DNA from: Candidatus Dormiibacterota bacterium
GTDB taxonomy: Bacteria > Chloroflexota > Dormibacteria > UBA8260 > Bog-877
DNA length: 8,830 nt
Direction: 5' to 3'
Assembly (NCBI GenBank): GCA_003133485.1
Contig: PKXR01000122.1
Span: 1-8,830, forward strand
Made by a program: the position numbers and the translations under genes
Notes under the pieces: model-generated
What the model saw: the letters and a program-made list of their open reading frames with translations, nothing else
What the model was told of the DNA's origin: nothing
The model's database searches: none
Part shown: positions 1 through 6,262 of the stretch, piece by piece
Layout of the letters: the number at the start of each line of letters is the position of its first letter
Numbering within the stretch: the stretch's first letter is position 1

Positions 1-491
1 GCCCACCAGACCGACTCGATGTAGGAGGCGTCGTAGGTCCGGTAGGCGTTCTCCATGTCCAGCCAGAACCCGATCCTGCCGGTCAGCCGCTCCCACTCGT
101 CGATGTACTCCATGACGCTAGCCCGGCAGAGTCGGTTGAACTCCTCCACCCCCATCCGCTCGATCTCCTGCTTGGAGCCGATCTGGAGACTGCGCTCGAT
201 CTCCAGTTCGACGGGGAGCCCGTGGGTGTCCCAACCACCCCGCCTCTCCACCCGCCGGCCGCGCATCTGCTGGTAGCGCAGAAAGCAGTCCTTGAAGGAC
301 CGAGCCAGCACGTGATGGACCCCCGGCATGCCATTGGCAGTCGGCGGCCCCTCGTAGAAAACGAACCGCTCCGCATTTTCGCGCTGCTCCAGGCCGCGCT
401 CAAAGATGTGCTCCCGCTGCCAGAACTCAAGGACGCGCTCCTCTAGCTCAGGGAAGCTGACCGGGTTGGCGACCGGCTCGAATGCCGACAT
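1..491 (-). CDS. ileS: Isoleucyl-tRNA synthetase, N-terminal part (gene runs off the left edge)
   Basis: This gene charges tRNA-Ile with isoleucine in the cytosol. The 163 complete codons seen here cover the N-terminus and the first part of the Rossmann catalytic domain; the C-terminal remainder is outside the window. The family-typical opening (FEPV, then a FPELEE stretch) starts at residue 4. The ATP-site segment FYEGPPTANG lies at about 45-54 and GWDTHGLPVE at 86-95. The class I signature, normally HIGH, reads GVHH at residues 57-60, the GxHH variant known in some IleRS2-type enzymes. I chose the ATG at 491 because homologues begin just before this FxPV stretch. An in-frame ATG at 560 would add 23 unconserved residues. 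The SD is weak (GGAG about 15 nt upstream). ileS lies downstream of ftsZ on the same strand, as in many genomes, but with an accessory block between them. Identification is very secure. Confidence 0.96.
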   Translation of the reverse strand, partial: MSAFEPVANPVSFPELEERVLEFWQREHIFERGLEQRENAERFVFYEGPPTANGMPGVHHVLARSFKDCFLRYQQMRGRRVERRGGWDTHGLPVELEIERSLQIGSKQEIERMGVEEFNRLCRASVMEYIDEWERLTGRIGFWLDMENAYRTYDASYIESVWW

Positions 492-599
492 CAGGGCGCG
501 GGCGATCTCCAGTGAGAGCTTTATTTCCCGCTTCGAAGCGAGGTGCGGGCAGCGTAGCATGACCGAGCTGGATCTCCCGAGCAGCACCAGGAGATGACC
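492..599. promoter_or_regulatory. Divergent ileS / maoC-like intergenic region with a 12-bp palindrome
   Basis: This 108-nt gap separates ileS (leftward) from the MaoC-like gene (rightward), so both promoters probably lie here or just inside the flanking genes. A perfect 12-bp palindrome CGCTTCGAAGCG sits at 529-540. A TAnnnT-type hexamer, TAGCAT, is at 555-560 on the plus strand, with a poor -35 (TTCGAA) 17 nt upstream. No T-box consensus is visible for ileS. Promoter positions are guesses; the palindrome is seen directly. Confidence 0.4.
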
Positions 600-1106
600 T
601 TGCCGACCCACCAACCGCCCGCCGAGATCGCCGCCTGGGGCCCCGAGATCGACCTCTTCTGGGAAGACTTTCAGGTCGGCCAGGTCCACCAGTTGGGATC
701 CCACCTGATCACCGCCGAGGAGATCATCGACTTCGCCCGGCGCTTCGACCCGCAGCCCTTCCACGTCGACCCCGAGCGGGCAAAGCGGTCAGCATTTCAG
801 GGCCTGATTGCGAGCGGCTGGCACACGGCTTCGATCTGGATGCGTCTCTATTGGGACGGCGTTCTCTCCCACTCTGCGAGCCTCGGCTCCCCGGGGGTAG
901 AGAACCTAGATTGGCGCGCTCCAGTACGGCCGGGAGACGAACTTCGGGGGTCGCTCGAGGTCATCTCCACACGTCCCTCCCAGAGCCGGCCGGATCGAGG
1001 CCTGGTCCAGGTAAAAGCGGAGTTGACCGACCAGCGCGAGGTGGTCAAATTGCAGATGACGGCCTGGGGGCTGTTCGGGCGGCGCCCGACTTCTGCAAGC
1101 GGCTGA
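600..1106 (+). CDS. MaoC-like (R)-specific enoyl hydratase family protein
   Basis: This is a single hot-dog-fold protein of the MaoC/hydratase-2 family, about 168 aa, a usual length for one-domain members. The family typically hydrates 2-enoyl-CoA thioesters to (R)-3-hydroxyacyl-CoA; the real substrate cannot be read from sequence. Starting from TTG, WEDFQVGQ at 21-28 is the family opening. The hydratase dyad region reads FDPQPFHVD, with D50 and H55 in the D-x4-H arrangement. A glycine-containing helix (FQGLIASGWHTA) follows, and later NLDWRAPVRPGDEL is the typical second half. AGGAG at 589-593 abuts the ATG at 594 but is ideally spaced (6 nt) from the in-frame TTG at 600, so I prefer TTG; the alternative adds two residues. 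The acyltransferase gene starts 14 nt after the stop, suggesting a shared transcript. Confidence 0.88.
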   Translation: MPTHQPPAEIAAWGPEIDLFWEDFQVGQVHQLGSHLITAEEIIDFARRFDPQPFHVDPERAKRSAFQGLIASGWHTASIWMRLYWDGVLSHSASLGSPGVENLDWRAPVRPGDELRGSLEVISTRPSQSRPDRGLVQVKAELTDQREVVKLQMTAWGLFGRRPTSASG

Positions 1107-1120
1107 CTTCAGCCTTACTG

Positions 1121-2377
1121 GTGTTCCAGCCACTCTTCCGACCGGCCACTGCCCGGGTCCCCGAATTAAGACAAGAGCTCGTCGACAGCCTCCGGCGAGT
1201 GAACCGCGCGGAGTGGGACCGGATCAGCGAGAGGTGCGGTCTCCACCTCTCCTATCCATTTCTCCTAGCTGTCGAGGAGTCATGCGCAACGCCTTGTTCC
1301 TACTTCCTGCTCCGGGATCTGGGCGGGGCTCTGGTCGCCGGTCTTCCGATGTACAGCTGGGATGGTTCACGCGACCCCGGCCTGGATCACTATGAGCCGT
1401 TCGCGGCGGGCGCCCGTTGGGTATTGGGACGACGGGCCAAGCCGAGGCCCTGGTTACCCACTCTGATCGTCGGCTCCAGATCCGGCTACTCCACCGAGTT
1501 CGCGGTGGATCCTGCATGGGACCACGCCCGCCCTGACATCGTCGCCCTCCTCCTCACGGGCGCGGCCAGGCTGGCCGAGACTTCGGGCGCGGCGAGCCTC
1601 GGAGTGATGTGGCTGACCTCCGCCGCCGCCCGGGAGGCGGTTGGCTGGCTCAACCGGCCGGAGTACCTTCTCCTGGCCGGCCCCAACTCGGCCATCGAGG
1701 TGACTTGGGATTCATTCGATGGATATCTAGCTCAGCTGAGCTCGTCGAGACGCCGCTCCGCGCGCCGGGAACGGGAGCGGTTCCAGGAGAGCGGACTGAC
1801 GGTCGAGTTCCGTGACCTCCGCTCCTGCGTCGATGAGGTCACTCCCCTCGCGGCACGACTGCAGAAGAAGTACGGGCACGCCCTGTCTGCTAGGGAGATC
1901 TCCGAGCAGCTCGCGGCCCAAGCCCGGCACCTCAATTCGGAGAGCCGCATGGTCCTGTGCCGGCGGCGCGGACGGCTGGTCGGCTTCACGCTCCAGTACA
2001 GCTGGCACGGATCGCTCTACGGCCGTCTGGTGGGCTTCGACTACGCCGCCACTGCCCGTACCGATGCCTACTTCAACCTCGCCTTTTACCTGCCCCTCCA
2101 GATCGCCCTGGAAGAGGGCCTGGGATGGCTCAACCTGGGCATGGCCACCTGGCGGGCCAAGGTGCTTCGCGGGGCCAGCCTGGACCCGGCCTGGACGATC
2201 GCCTGTCCCCCCTCCCGGGTCCGGGGTGCCTGGGCGAGGGTCGCCAGGGCCCAGGGAGACGACTCGAGCCGGTGGTGGGCAGAGCAATTCCCGCGCCAGG
2301 TGGATTGGGCGGGAGACTGGCGCTGGACGCGGGCCGGCCTGGCCGGTGATGTCCCGGCGTCGGTAAACCCGCGATAG
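1121..2377 (+). CDS. BioF2/FemAB-like GNAT-family acyltransferase
   Basis: This predicted 418-aa cytosolic protein resembles large GNAT-fold proteins of the BioF2-like (Acetyltransf_6) / FemAB-like group, which transfer acyl or aminoacyl groups. The substrate is unknown. The N-terminal half contains AEWDRI near 30-35 and an SYPFLLAVEES stretch near 44-54. The middle has the characteristic basic segment LSSSRRRSARRERERF at about 206-221, typical where these proteins read 'L.sk.R...rr'. The C-terminal GNAT half has RMVLCRRRGRLVGFTL (276-291) and YFNLAFYLPLQIALEEGLGWLNLG (about 317-340). The GTG at 1121 is the only good start between the MaoC stop and the conserved N-terminus; no SD is visible. 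An in-frame ATG at 851 would overlap most of the MaoC gene and encode arginine-rich low-complexity sequence, so it is rejected. Family assignment is moderate, function open. Confidence 0.8.
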   Translation: MFQPLFRPATARVPELRQELVDSLRRVNRAEWDRISERCGLHLSYPFLLAVEESCATPCSYFLLRDLGGALVAGLPMYSWDGSRDPGLDHYEPFAAGARWVLGRRAKPRPWLPTLIVGSRSGYSTEFAVDPAWDHARPDIVALLLTGAARLAETSGAASLGVMWLTSAAAREAVGWLNRPEYLLLAGPNSAIEVTWDSFDGYLAQLSSSRRRSARRERERFQESGLTVEFRDLRSCVDEVTPLAARLQKKYGHALSAREISEQLAAQARHLNSESRMVLCRRRGRLVGFTLQYSWHGSLYGRLVGFDYAATARTDAYFNLAFYLPLQIALEEGLGWLNLGMATWRAKVLRGASLDPAWTIACPPSRVRGAWARVARAQGDDSSRWWAEQFPRQVDWAGDWRWTRAGLAGDVPASVNPR

Positions 2378-2416
2378 GCAGCGGCGCCCGGCGGTAGGAT
2401 CTGTCAAGGTGGGCGG

Positions 2417-2991
2417 GTGGTCATCCAGGTGCTCATTGCGGGCATCGCGGTGACGGAATTCGACGCCGCAGTGGCTTGGTAGGACCGGCTCTGGGGACGA
2501 CCCGCAGATATCATCTCAAGGACGACGAGGTCATGTCGCGACTCGCCGAGGGCGGCTGGGTCTACTCGGTCGCCGACCCCAGCCACGCCGAGCATGCGTT
2601 GGTGACTTTAGCGGTGGCCGATCTGGACCTTACGGTTGCCCAAATCGGAGCCCGGGGGCTCCATAGCGCGCTCCTTGAGACCGTCGCGGATGCTGGCCGC
2701 AAGGCTTCTTTCACTAATCCGGACGGCAACGTGCTCACATTCGTCGAAGTGGCACGCTCCGGCAAATTGGCGCCGCGCAACCGAACAGCGCGACCGCATT
2801 CGGGTCCGCACGGACATCTGCTTAACCGAACAATACGTGGGTATTATCGGCAACTCCCACTACTCGATTCTGCTGAGTTGCGCCATCGCAGACACCGCCG
2901 TTATCAGCCAGGACTGCGGCCAAACACCGGCAAGGCGCGAGTCCGTAGTGACCAGCGGAGCGGTCAAGCGGTGACTTACCTCAACGCATAA
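2417..2991 (+). pseudogene. VOC/glyoxalase-superfamily protein, broken by a nonsense codon and a frameshift
   Basis: From GTG 2417, with AAGG about 7 nt upstream, the frame reads IQVLIAGIAVTEFDAAVAW, a typical start of a small VOC-fold protein. It then hits TAG at 2480-2482 where family members have tyrosine (AWY). The same frame continues with DRLWGRPADII to about 2515. One base is then missing, and the homology resumes one frame over at 2518 (KDDEVM, RLAEGGWVY, HALVTLAVADLDLTV, and GRKASFTNPDGNVLTFVEV ending near 2751). Two independent lesions argue for decay rather than sequencing error. The frame stays open to a TAA at 2989-2991, overlapping the convergent toxin gene; the tail after about 2754 is not VOC-like, so the original 3' end seems lost. 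Intact relatives bind small metabolites or metals; the substrate here is unknown. Confidence 0.75.
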
Positions 2992-3294
2992 CGCGTCACC
3001 GAGCCGGAGATCTCTCCTCGCCACCGCGCTCACCAGCAGCTCCCGGGTCAAGTGTGTTGTGAAGGGCGCCTCCACGATGCGCCGTATCATCCGCTCCGCG
3101 TCGCGCTGTGCAAGTACGCCGCTCTGGCCCATCACCCGGAGAGCGCTCGCCACCCCCACCTCCGCATGGTCGGTGGTGTGGACCTTTCGGCCAAAGAGGG
3201 TGTCCCGCACCACCTTTCCCTCCGGGGTACCGAGCAGCAGGTCGAGGAACGCGGATTTATCCAGCACGACGACCTCATCCCCGATGTTGTTCAC
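2860..3294 (-). CDS. PIN-domain ribonuclease toxin (VapC-like)
   Basis: This 144-aa protein has PIN nuclease architecture: VVVLDKSAFLDLL at the N-terminus and the acidic set D12, E45, D100 (LRLGDALCVEVSHRL) and D118 (LVTTDSRLAG), the Mg2+-binding residues of PIN domains. VapC-type toxins cleave specific RNAs, often tRNA or rRNA, and are neutralised by the cognate antitoxin. The start is GTG 3294, giving a 20-nt overlap with the upstream antitoxin gene, a classic toxin-antitoxin arrangement. A perfect 10-nt SD (GGAGGTGATC) lies upstream inside vapB. The 3' end overlaps the open tail of the convergent VOC pseudogene by about 130 nt. All four acidic residues are present, so it looks active. RNA target unknown. 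Confidence 0.88.
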   Translation of the reverse strand: MNNIGDEVVVLDKSAFLDLLLGTPEGKVVRDTLFGRKVHTTDHAEVGVASALRVMGQSGVLAQRDAERMIRRIVEAPFTTHLTRELLVSAVARRDLRLGDALCVEVSHRLTAPLVTTDSRLAGVWPQSWLITAVSAMAQLSRIE

Positions 3295-3499
3295 CCTCGA
3301 TCACCTCCAGCGCATTGCGGATCGCTGAACGGCTGCCAAATAACTCGTGCGGTTCCTCCAGCTGACCCAGCCATGCATCGAGGCGACCTGATTGGAGTTG
3401 CTCTTTCAGAGCCGCTTGGAGCACCTGCGACAAGTTGAGCCCCAAAGGTCGAACCGCAGCCGCCATTTCATCACTCAGGTAGACGTTGATCCGTGGCAT
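3275..3499 (-). CDS. Ribbon-helix-helix antitoxin (VapB/CopG-like)
   Basis: This 74-aa protein begins PRINVYLSDEM, the beta strand of an RHH DNA-binding dimer. Helices around 9-18 and 22-36 (LNLSQVLQAALKEQL) follow, then a C-terminal tail rich in acidic and polar residues that probably wraps the PIN toxin. RHH antitoxins both neutralise the toxin and repress their own operon. I chose ATG 3499 because the RHH strand begins immediately after it; longer versions would run back into ftsZ. No SD precedes the ATG, but a -10-like TATAGT ends exactly 6 nt before it, suggesting a leaderless mRNA. The stop codon lies inside the toxin gene. Confidence 0.85.
   Translation of the reverse strand: MPRINVYLSDEMAAAVRPLGLNLSQVLQAALKEQLQSGRLDAWLGQLEEPHELFGSRSAIRNALEVIEGEQHRG
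3299..3308 (-). promoter_or_regulatory. Extended Shine-Dalgarno of the PIN toxin gene
   Basis: On the minus strand this reads GGAGGTGATC, a perfect 10-nt complement to the usual 16S rRNA 3' tail (GATCACCTCC). It sits inside the antitoxin coding sequence, with GGAGG 9 nt before GTG 3294. It supports the GTG start of the toxin and implies efficient toxin initiation. Confidence 0.75.
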
Positions 3500-3518
3500 A
3501 CACACACTATACACACAC
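3500..3518 (-). promoter_or_regulatory. Promoter/operator candidate of the toxin-antitoxin operon, leaderless
   Basis: On the minus strand two GTGTGTGTA units are separated by TA just before and into the antitoxin start. TATAGT (3511-3506), close to the -10 consensus, is followed by six bases (GTGTGT) and then the A of the ATG at 3499, exactly where +1 would fall. A -35 is poor (TTCAGC 17 nt upstream). The direct repeats could be an RHH operator. The spacing is seen; promoter activity is inferred. Confidence 0.45.
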
Positions 3519-3746
3519 CAGCTGGACGGCTGAACCTCCGGGGTAACGAGGGCCGATCTCGAATGAGCATCGTTCAAGGCGGGCTCTACCACTGCGACGC
3601 TCAGGAAGTTTTCCGCGCGATCGCCCTGAATGCCCGAATAGCCCCGATAAAGGACCTCCGCGAGGTACCCGCTGACCGACGGATAAGACCGGCTAGGGTC
3701 GGTCACTCGTCCCGAGCCCGAAGTTCCGGCTGCCTCGAGCGTTAAA
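3519..3746. other. Intergenic region between ftsZ and the toxin-antitoxin operon
   Basis: No convincing gene is seen here; open frames on either strand have no family-like content. Besides the inverted repeat at 3673-3705 it holds only short imperfect hairpin-forming segments, such as AGCC/GGCT near 3714-3731. Confidence 0.5.
3673..3705. repeat. 8-bp perfect inverted repeat downstream of ftsZ
   Basis: TGACCGAC (3673-3680) and GTCGGTCA (3698-3705) are perfect inverted copies with a 17-nt loop, about 45 nt after the ftsZ stop. It could be a terminator or processing stem for the dcw transcript, but no U-tract follows on the minus strand. An operator is an alternative. Confidence 0.5.
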
Positions 3747-4862
3747 TCAGCGAGGTTCCCGCAGGAAGGCCGGGATGTCGACGTCTTCGTACTGGTCCGG
3801 GTTTTCCAGCTGGGGCTGCCGGGTGCGCTCCGGGAGCGGATCTTGGAGCTCCAGAGGCCGGGTCGCCTGATACTTCTCGGCCAGCGAGGGATTGCGCTGG
3901 GCATCGGAGCTGAACCCGGTGGCGATGACGGTGATCTTCACGTCACCGCCCATCCGGTCGTCGACCACCGCCCCAAAGATGATGTTGACGTTGGGGTCCG
4001 CGCTCTGCCGGATCAGGTCGCAGGCCTCGTTGACTTCGTAGAGGGTCAGGTCGGGGCTGGCGGTGACGTTGAGCAGAATCCCGTGGGCGCCGGCGATTGA
4101 GGTTTCCAGCAGCTGGCTGGAGACCGCGTCGCGGGCGGCGTCCTGGGCTCGGTTGTCACCACTGCCATAGCCGATCCCCATCAGCGCCGGTCCCTGGCCC
4201 ACCATGATCGCCTTCACGTCGGCGAAGTCGAGATTGATCAGCCCCGGAAAGACGATCAGGTCGCTGATCCCCTGCACACCCTGGCGGAGAACGTCGTCCG
4301 CCTTCTTGAAGGCCTCGATCATGGTGGTCTTCTTGTCGGTCACGGCGATCAGCCGGTCATTGGGGATGGTAATCAGAGTGTCGACCCTGCCGGAGAGCTG
4401 GTCCACTCCCCGCTCGGCTGCCTCCATCCGCTTGCGCCCCTCGAACGTGAAGGGCTTGGTCACCACCCCGATGGTGAGCGCGCCGCTGGAGCGGGCGATC
4501 TCGGCGATGATCGGCGCTGCCCCGGTGCCGGTGCCGCCGCCCATCCCAGACGTGACGAAAACCATGTCGGCGTCGTGGAGGACGGTGGAGAGCTCCTCGC
4601 GCGACTCCTCAGCGGCCAGCTCCCCCATCTCGGGGTCGCCGCCGCAGCCCAATCCCCTGGTCACCTTGCGACCAATGTGGATCCTGGACGGCGCCTCGGA
4701 GGTCTCCAGCGCCTGGCGGTCGGTGTTGACCGCGATGAAGTCAACCCCACGTAGCTTGGCCCGGATCATCCGGTTGACGGCGTTGCTGCCGCCCCCGCCA
4801 ACACCGATGACCTTGATCCGAGCGTTGCCCTGGATCGTGCGGTCTAGTTCGTCTTGAGGCAT
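3747..4862 (-). CDS. ftsZ: Cell division protein FtsZ
   Basis: FtsZ is the tubulin-like GTPase that polymerises into the Z ring at midcell. The predicted 371 aa is normal length. The sequence shows [17 protein letters not shown] (16-32), the tubulin signature GGGTGTG at 108-114, the switch/guanine region FTFEGRKRM (138-146) and NDRL (168-171), and the T7 synergy loop NLDFADV with D212 and D215 for GTP hydrolysis. A linker of only about 40 residues leads to the conserved tail peptide DIPAFLR (363-369), which binds FtsA and other partners. I chose ATG 4862 because AAGGAG lies 5 nt upstream and homology begins nearby; an upstream in-frame ATG at 4919 lies inside ftsA. It follows ftsA by 16 nt. 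In the GLGxGGxPE loop, C73 and D76 replace the more common Ala and Asn. Confidence 0.98.
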   Translation of the reverse strand: MPQDELDRTIQGNARIKVIGVGGGGSNAVNRMIRAKLRGVDFIAVNTDRQALETSEAPSRIHIGRKVTRGLGCGGDPEMGELAAEESREELSTVLHDADMVFVTSGMGGGTGTGAAPIIAEIARSSGALTIGVVTKPFTFEGRKRMEAAERGVDQLSGRVDTLITIPNDRLIAVTDKKTTMIEAFKKADDVLRQGVQGISDLIVFPGLINLDFADVKAIMVGQGPALMGIGYGSGDNRAQDAARDAVSSQLLETSIAGAHGILLNVTASPDLTLYEVNEACDLIRQSADPNVNIIFGAVVDDRMGGDVKITVIATGFSSDAQRNPSLAEKYQATRPLELQDPLPERTRQPQLENPDQYEDVDIPAFLREPR

Positions 4863-4867
4863 CGCGT

Positions 4868-4873
4868 CTCCTT
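4868..4873 (-). promoter_or_regulatory. Shine-Dalgarno of ftsZ
   Basis: AAGGAG on the minus strand, 5 nt before ATG 4862 and immediately after the ftsA stop. It fixes the ftsZ start and gives ftsZ its own strong ribosome site, in contrast with ftsA. Confidence 0.8.
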
Positions 4874-4878
4874 CAGGG

Positions 4879-6087
4879 TCAGAACAGATCGTGGAGCCAG
4901 CGATTGAGCCGGCCTGCACTGCGGGTGGTTCTCAGATTTCCGCCGTCCCTCCGGGCGCCCGAGCGCTGGCCCCAACGAAGCAGGCCGGCCGCCGCGGCGT
5001 GCTCGGGCATGCCGAGCTGGTCGGCCAACCCGCTCAGTCCCTCTGGTACGGCGAGTCGGACCGGCATCTCGAGGATTTGGTGGACCGCGGCGGCGAAACC
5101 TCTAAGCCGGAAGCCGCCGCCGGTAACTACCAGCTTCGATAAGCCCTGGTTCTCCTCGTCCAGAGCCTGCCCCACCAGGCGGGCCATCTCCCGAGCCCGG
5201 GGTTCGATGATCTCGGCCAGCCATCGTCGGGGCACCTCCTCCGCCCCGACGTGCGAACTGCCCACCAGCGTGACCATCTCTTCAGGGAGGACCTGGGCGG
5301 GGTCGCAGTGCCCGTGCCGACACTTCAGGGTCTCAGCCTCATCCTGGTCGCAGCGCAAGCCGGTGGCCAGGTCGTTGGTAACGTTCTGGCCCCCGATTGG
5401 GAGCACCAGAACCCGGCGAATGGTGCCGCCCTGGAAGATGGCGATGTTCGTGGTTCCGGCCCCGACGTCGACCACCGCCACGCCCGCCTCCAGCTCTTGG
5501 TCGCGCAGGACCCCCTCGGCCGAGGCCAACGGCTGCACCACCACGTCGTCGATTCGCAGCCCGGCGGCGTGAACACAGTTCACTAGTGCTGCCAGATGGG
5601 CGCTGGAGGCCAGCACCAGCTCGGCGTCGACCGAGAGGCGGGAGCCATGGGAACCGCGTGGATCCCGGAGACCGGCCTTGGTGTCTACCTGGTATTCGCG
5701 AGGGATGAGGTGAACCACCTCCTGGCCCTCGATCCCCGGCACTGACCGGGCCCCTTCGAGGACCCGGTTGAGATCACTGGAGCCCACCACCCCGCCCCGG
5801 GAGTTGACCGAGACCACCGAGTCACGGGCCTGGCTCTGAATGTGCCGGCCGCCCAGGGTCATGAGCGCGGAGTCAATCTCCACGCCACTGGAGCGCTCGG
5901 CCGCGTCGAGGGCCTTGGAGATCGCCTGAGTGGCGGCATCCGGATCGGTGATCACACCCTTGCGAACGCCAGCGGACTTGGCCTCCCCAACTCCGATGAT
6001 GCGCAGCCTGGAGCCGTCGTCCTCTGCCACCGCGCAGCACACCTTGGCGCTACCCAGGTCCAGGGCGACCAGGCGGCGGCCGCTCAA
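4879..6087 (-). CDS. ftsA: Cell division protein FtsA
   Basis: FtsA is the actin-like ATPase that tethers FtsZ polymers to the membrane. The predicted 402 aa is normal. Phosphate-1 motif [14 protein letters not shown] spans 7-20. The 1C (SHS2) region is at about 81-190, including [11 protein letters not shown]. Phosphate-2 [16 protein letters not shown] is at 203-218 and the adenosine motif [12 protein letters not shown] at 319-330. The C-terminus [10 protein letters not shown] (393-402) is the amphipathic membrane-targeting helix. The start is TTG 6087: the actin fold begins a few residues later and an in-frame stop lies upstream with no ATG between. No SD precedes it. The TTG overlaps the TGA of a 21-codon upstream ORF, so translation may be coupled. 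C246, C256, H258, H260 and C261 cluster where relatives have LK.x.G; probably incidental. Confidence 0.97.
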   Translation of the reverse strand: MSGRRLVALDLGSAKVCCAVAEDDGSRLRIIGVGEAKSAGVRKGVITDPDAATQAISKALDAAERSSGVEIDSALMTLGGRHIQSQARDSVVSVNSRGGVVGSSDLNRVLEGARSVPGIEGQEVVHLIPREYQVDTKAGLRDPRGSHGSRLSVDAELVLASSAHLAALVNCVHAAGLRIDDVVVQPLASAEGVLRDQELEAGVAVVDVGAGTTNIAIFQGGTIRRVLVLPIGGQNVTNDLATGLRCDQDEAETLKCRHGHCDPAQVLPEEMVTLVGSSHVGAEEVPRRWLAEIIEPRAREMARLVGQALDEENQGLSKLVVTGGGFRLRGFAAAVHQILEMPVRLAVPEGLSGLADQLGMPEHAAAAGLLRWGQRSGARRDGGNLRTTRSAGRLNRWLHDLF

Positions 6088-6149
6088 CTCGGTGCCGTGG
6101 AAAGAGGGCGGGGTGGTGGCGCCCGATGGGCGCCAGCACGCTCAGTCAT
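6084..6149 (-). CDS. Candidate 21-aa leader cistron upstream of ftsA
   Basis: This short frame starts at ATG 6149 (MTERAGAHRA), with GGGGA 8 nt upstream as a possible SD. It contains APPPRP, a polyproline run that slows ribosomes without EF-P, and ends in TGA overlapping the ftsA TTG as TTGA. An 8-bp GC-rich hairpin lies inside it. This layout fits a translationally coupled leader peptide controlling ftsA, but nothing shows that it is translated. High-GC DNA readily gives short frames, so this is a hypothesis. Confidence 0.35.
   Translation of the reverse strand: MTERAGAHRAPPPRPLSTAPS
6117..6135 (-). promoter_or_regulatory. Stable 8-bp hairpin in the ftsA leader
   Basis: TGGCGCCC and GGGCGCCA pair perfectly around a 3-nt loop, giving a very stable stem that ends about 29 nt before the ftsA TTG. 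No U-tract follows, so it is not a typical intrinsic terminator. It may gate ribosome access or act as an operator; the role is inferred. Confidence 0.55.
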
Positions 6150-6262
6150 CAGAAGATTCCCCAAGTGTAAAACTGAGATTTTTGGCAACGTGTGGTGGTG
6201 GTCAAAATCGGGACGTGGGGCATCGGCGGCCCCGTTGCGCAACTCCGCCGAGGCCATCTGGC

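Noticed and set aside
492..560. An upstream ileS start at ATG 560
   Set aside because: Adds 23 residues absent from the usual IleRS N-terminus; the conserved opening begins right after ATG 491. Not excluded, since neither start has a strong SD.
492..760. T-box riboswitch upstream of ileS
   Set aside because: No T-box consensus is seen and the intergenic space is only about 108 nt.
1727..2407. 226-aa open frame on the minus strand opposite the acyltransferase gene
   Set aside because: Proline/glycine/arginine-rich antisense shadow of a recognisable plus-strand protein; no domain features and no SD.
2476..2991. A genuine 171-aa gene starting at ATG 2476
   Set aside because: Its first residues are out of frame with the VOC homology that begins upstream; it is the downstream half of a broken gene.
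3275..3904. A 209-aa version of the antitoxin extending back into ftsZ
   Set aside because: Added residues have no RHH or other family content; the RHH strand begins right after ATG 3499.
5304..5352. Cys/His cluster in FtsA (C246, C256, H258, H260, C261) as a metal site
   Set aside because: It lies in a normal FtsA helix where relatives have K/R-x-G residues; spacing matches no known metal motif. Probably chance.
4204..5586. Long plus-strand frames (4204-4857, 4904-5572, 5251-5586) opposite ftsZ and ftsA
   Set aside because: Low-complexity antisense frames across highly conserved genes; typical of high-GC DNA.
6163..6188. TTGCCA and TACACT as a promoter just upstream of the ftsA leader ORF
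   Set aside because: The spacing is only 13 nt, too short for a sigma-70-type promoter.
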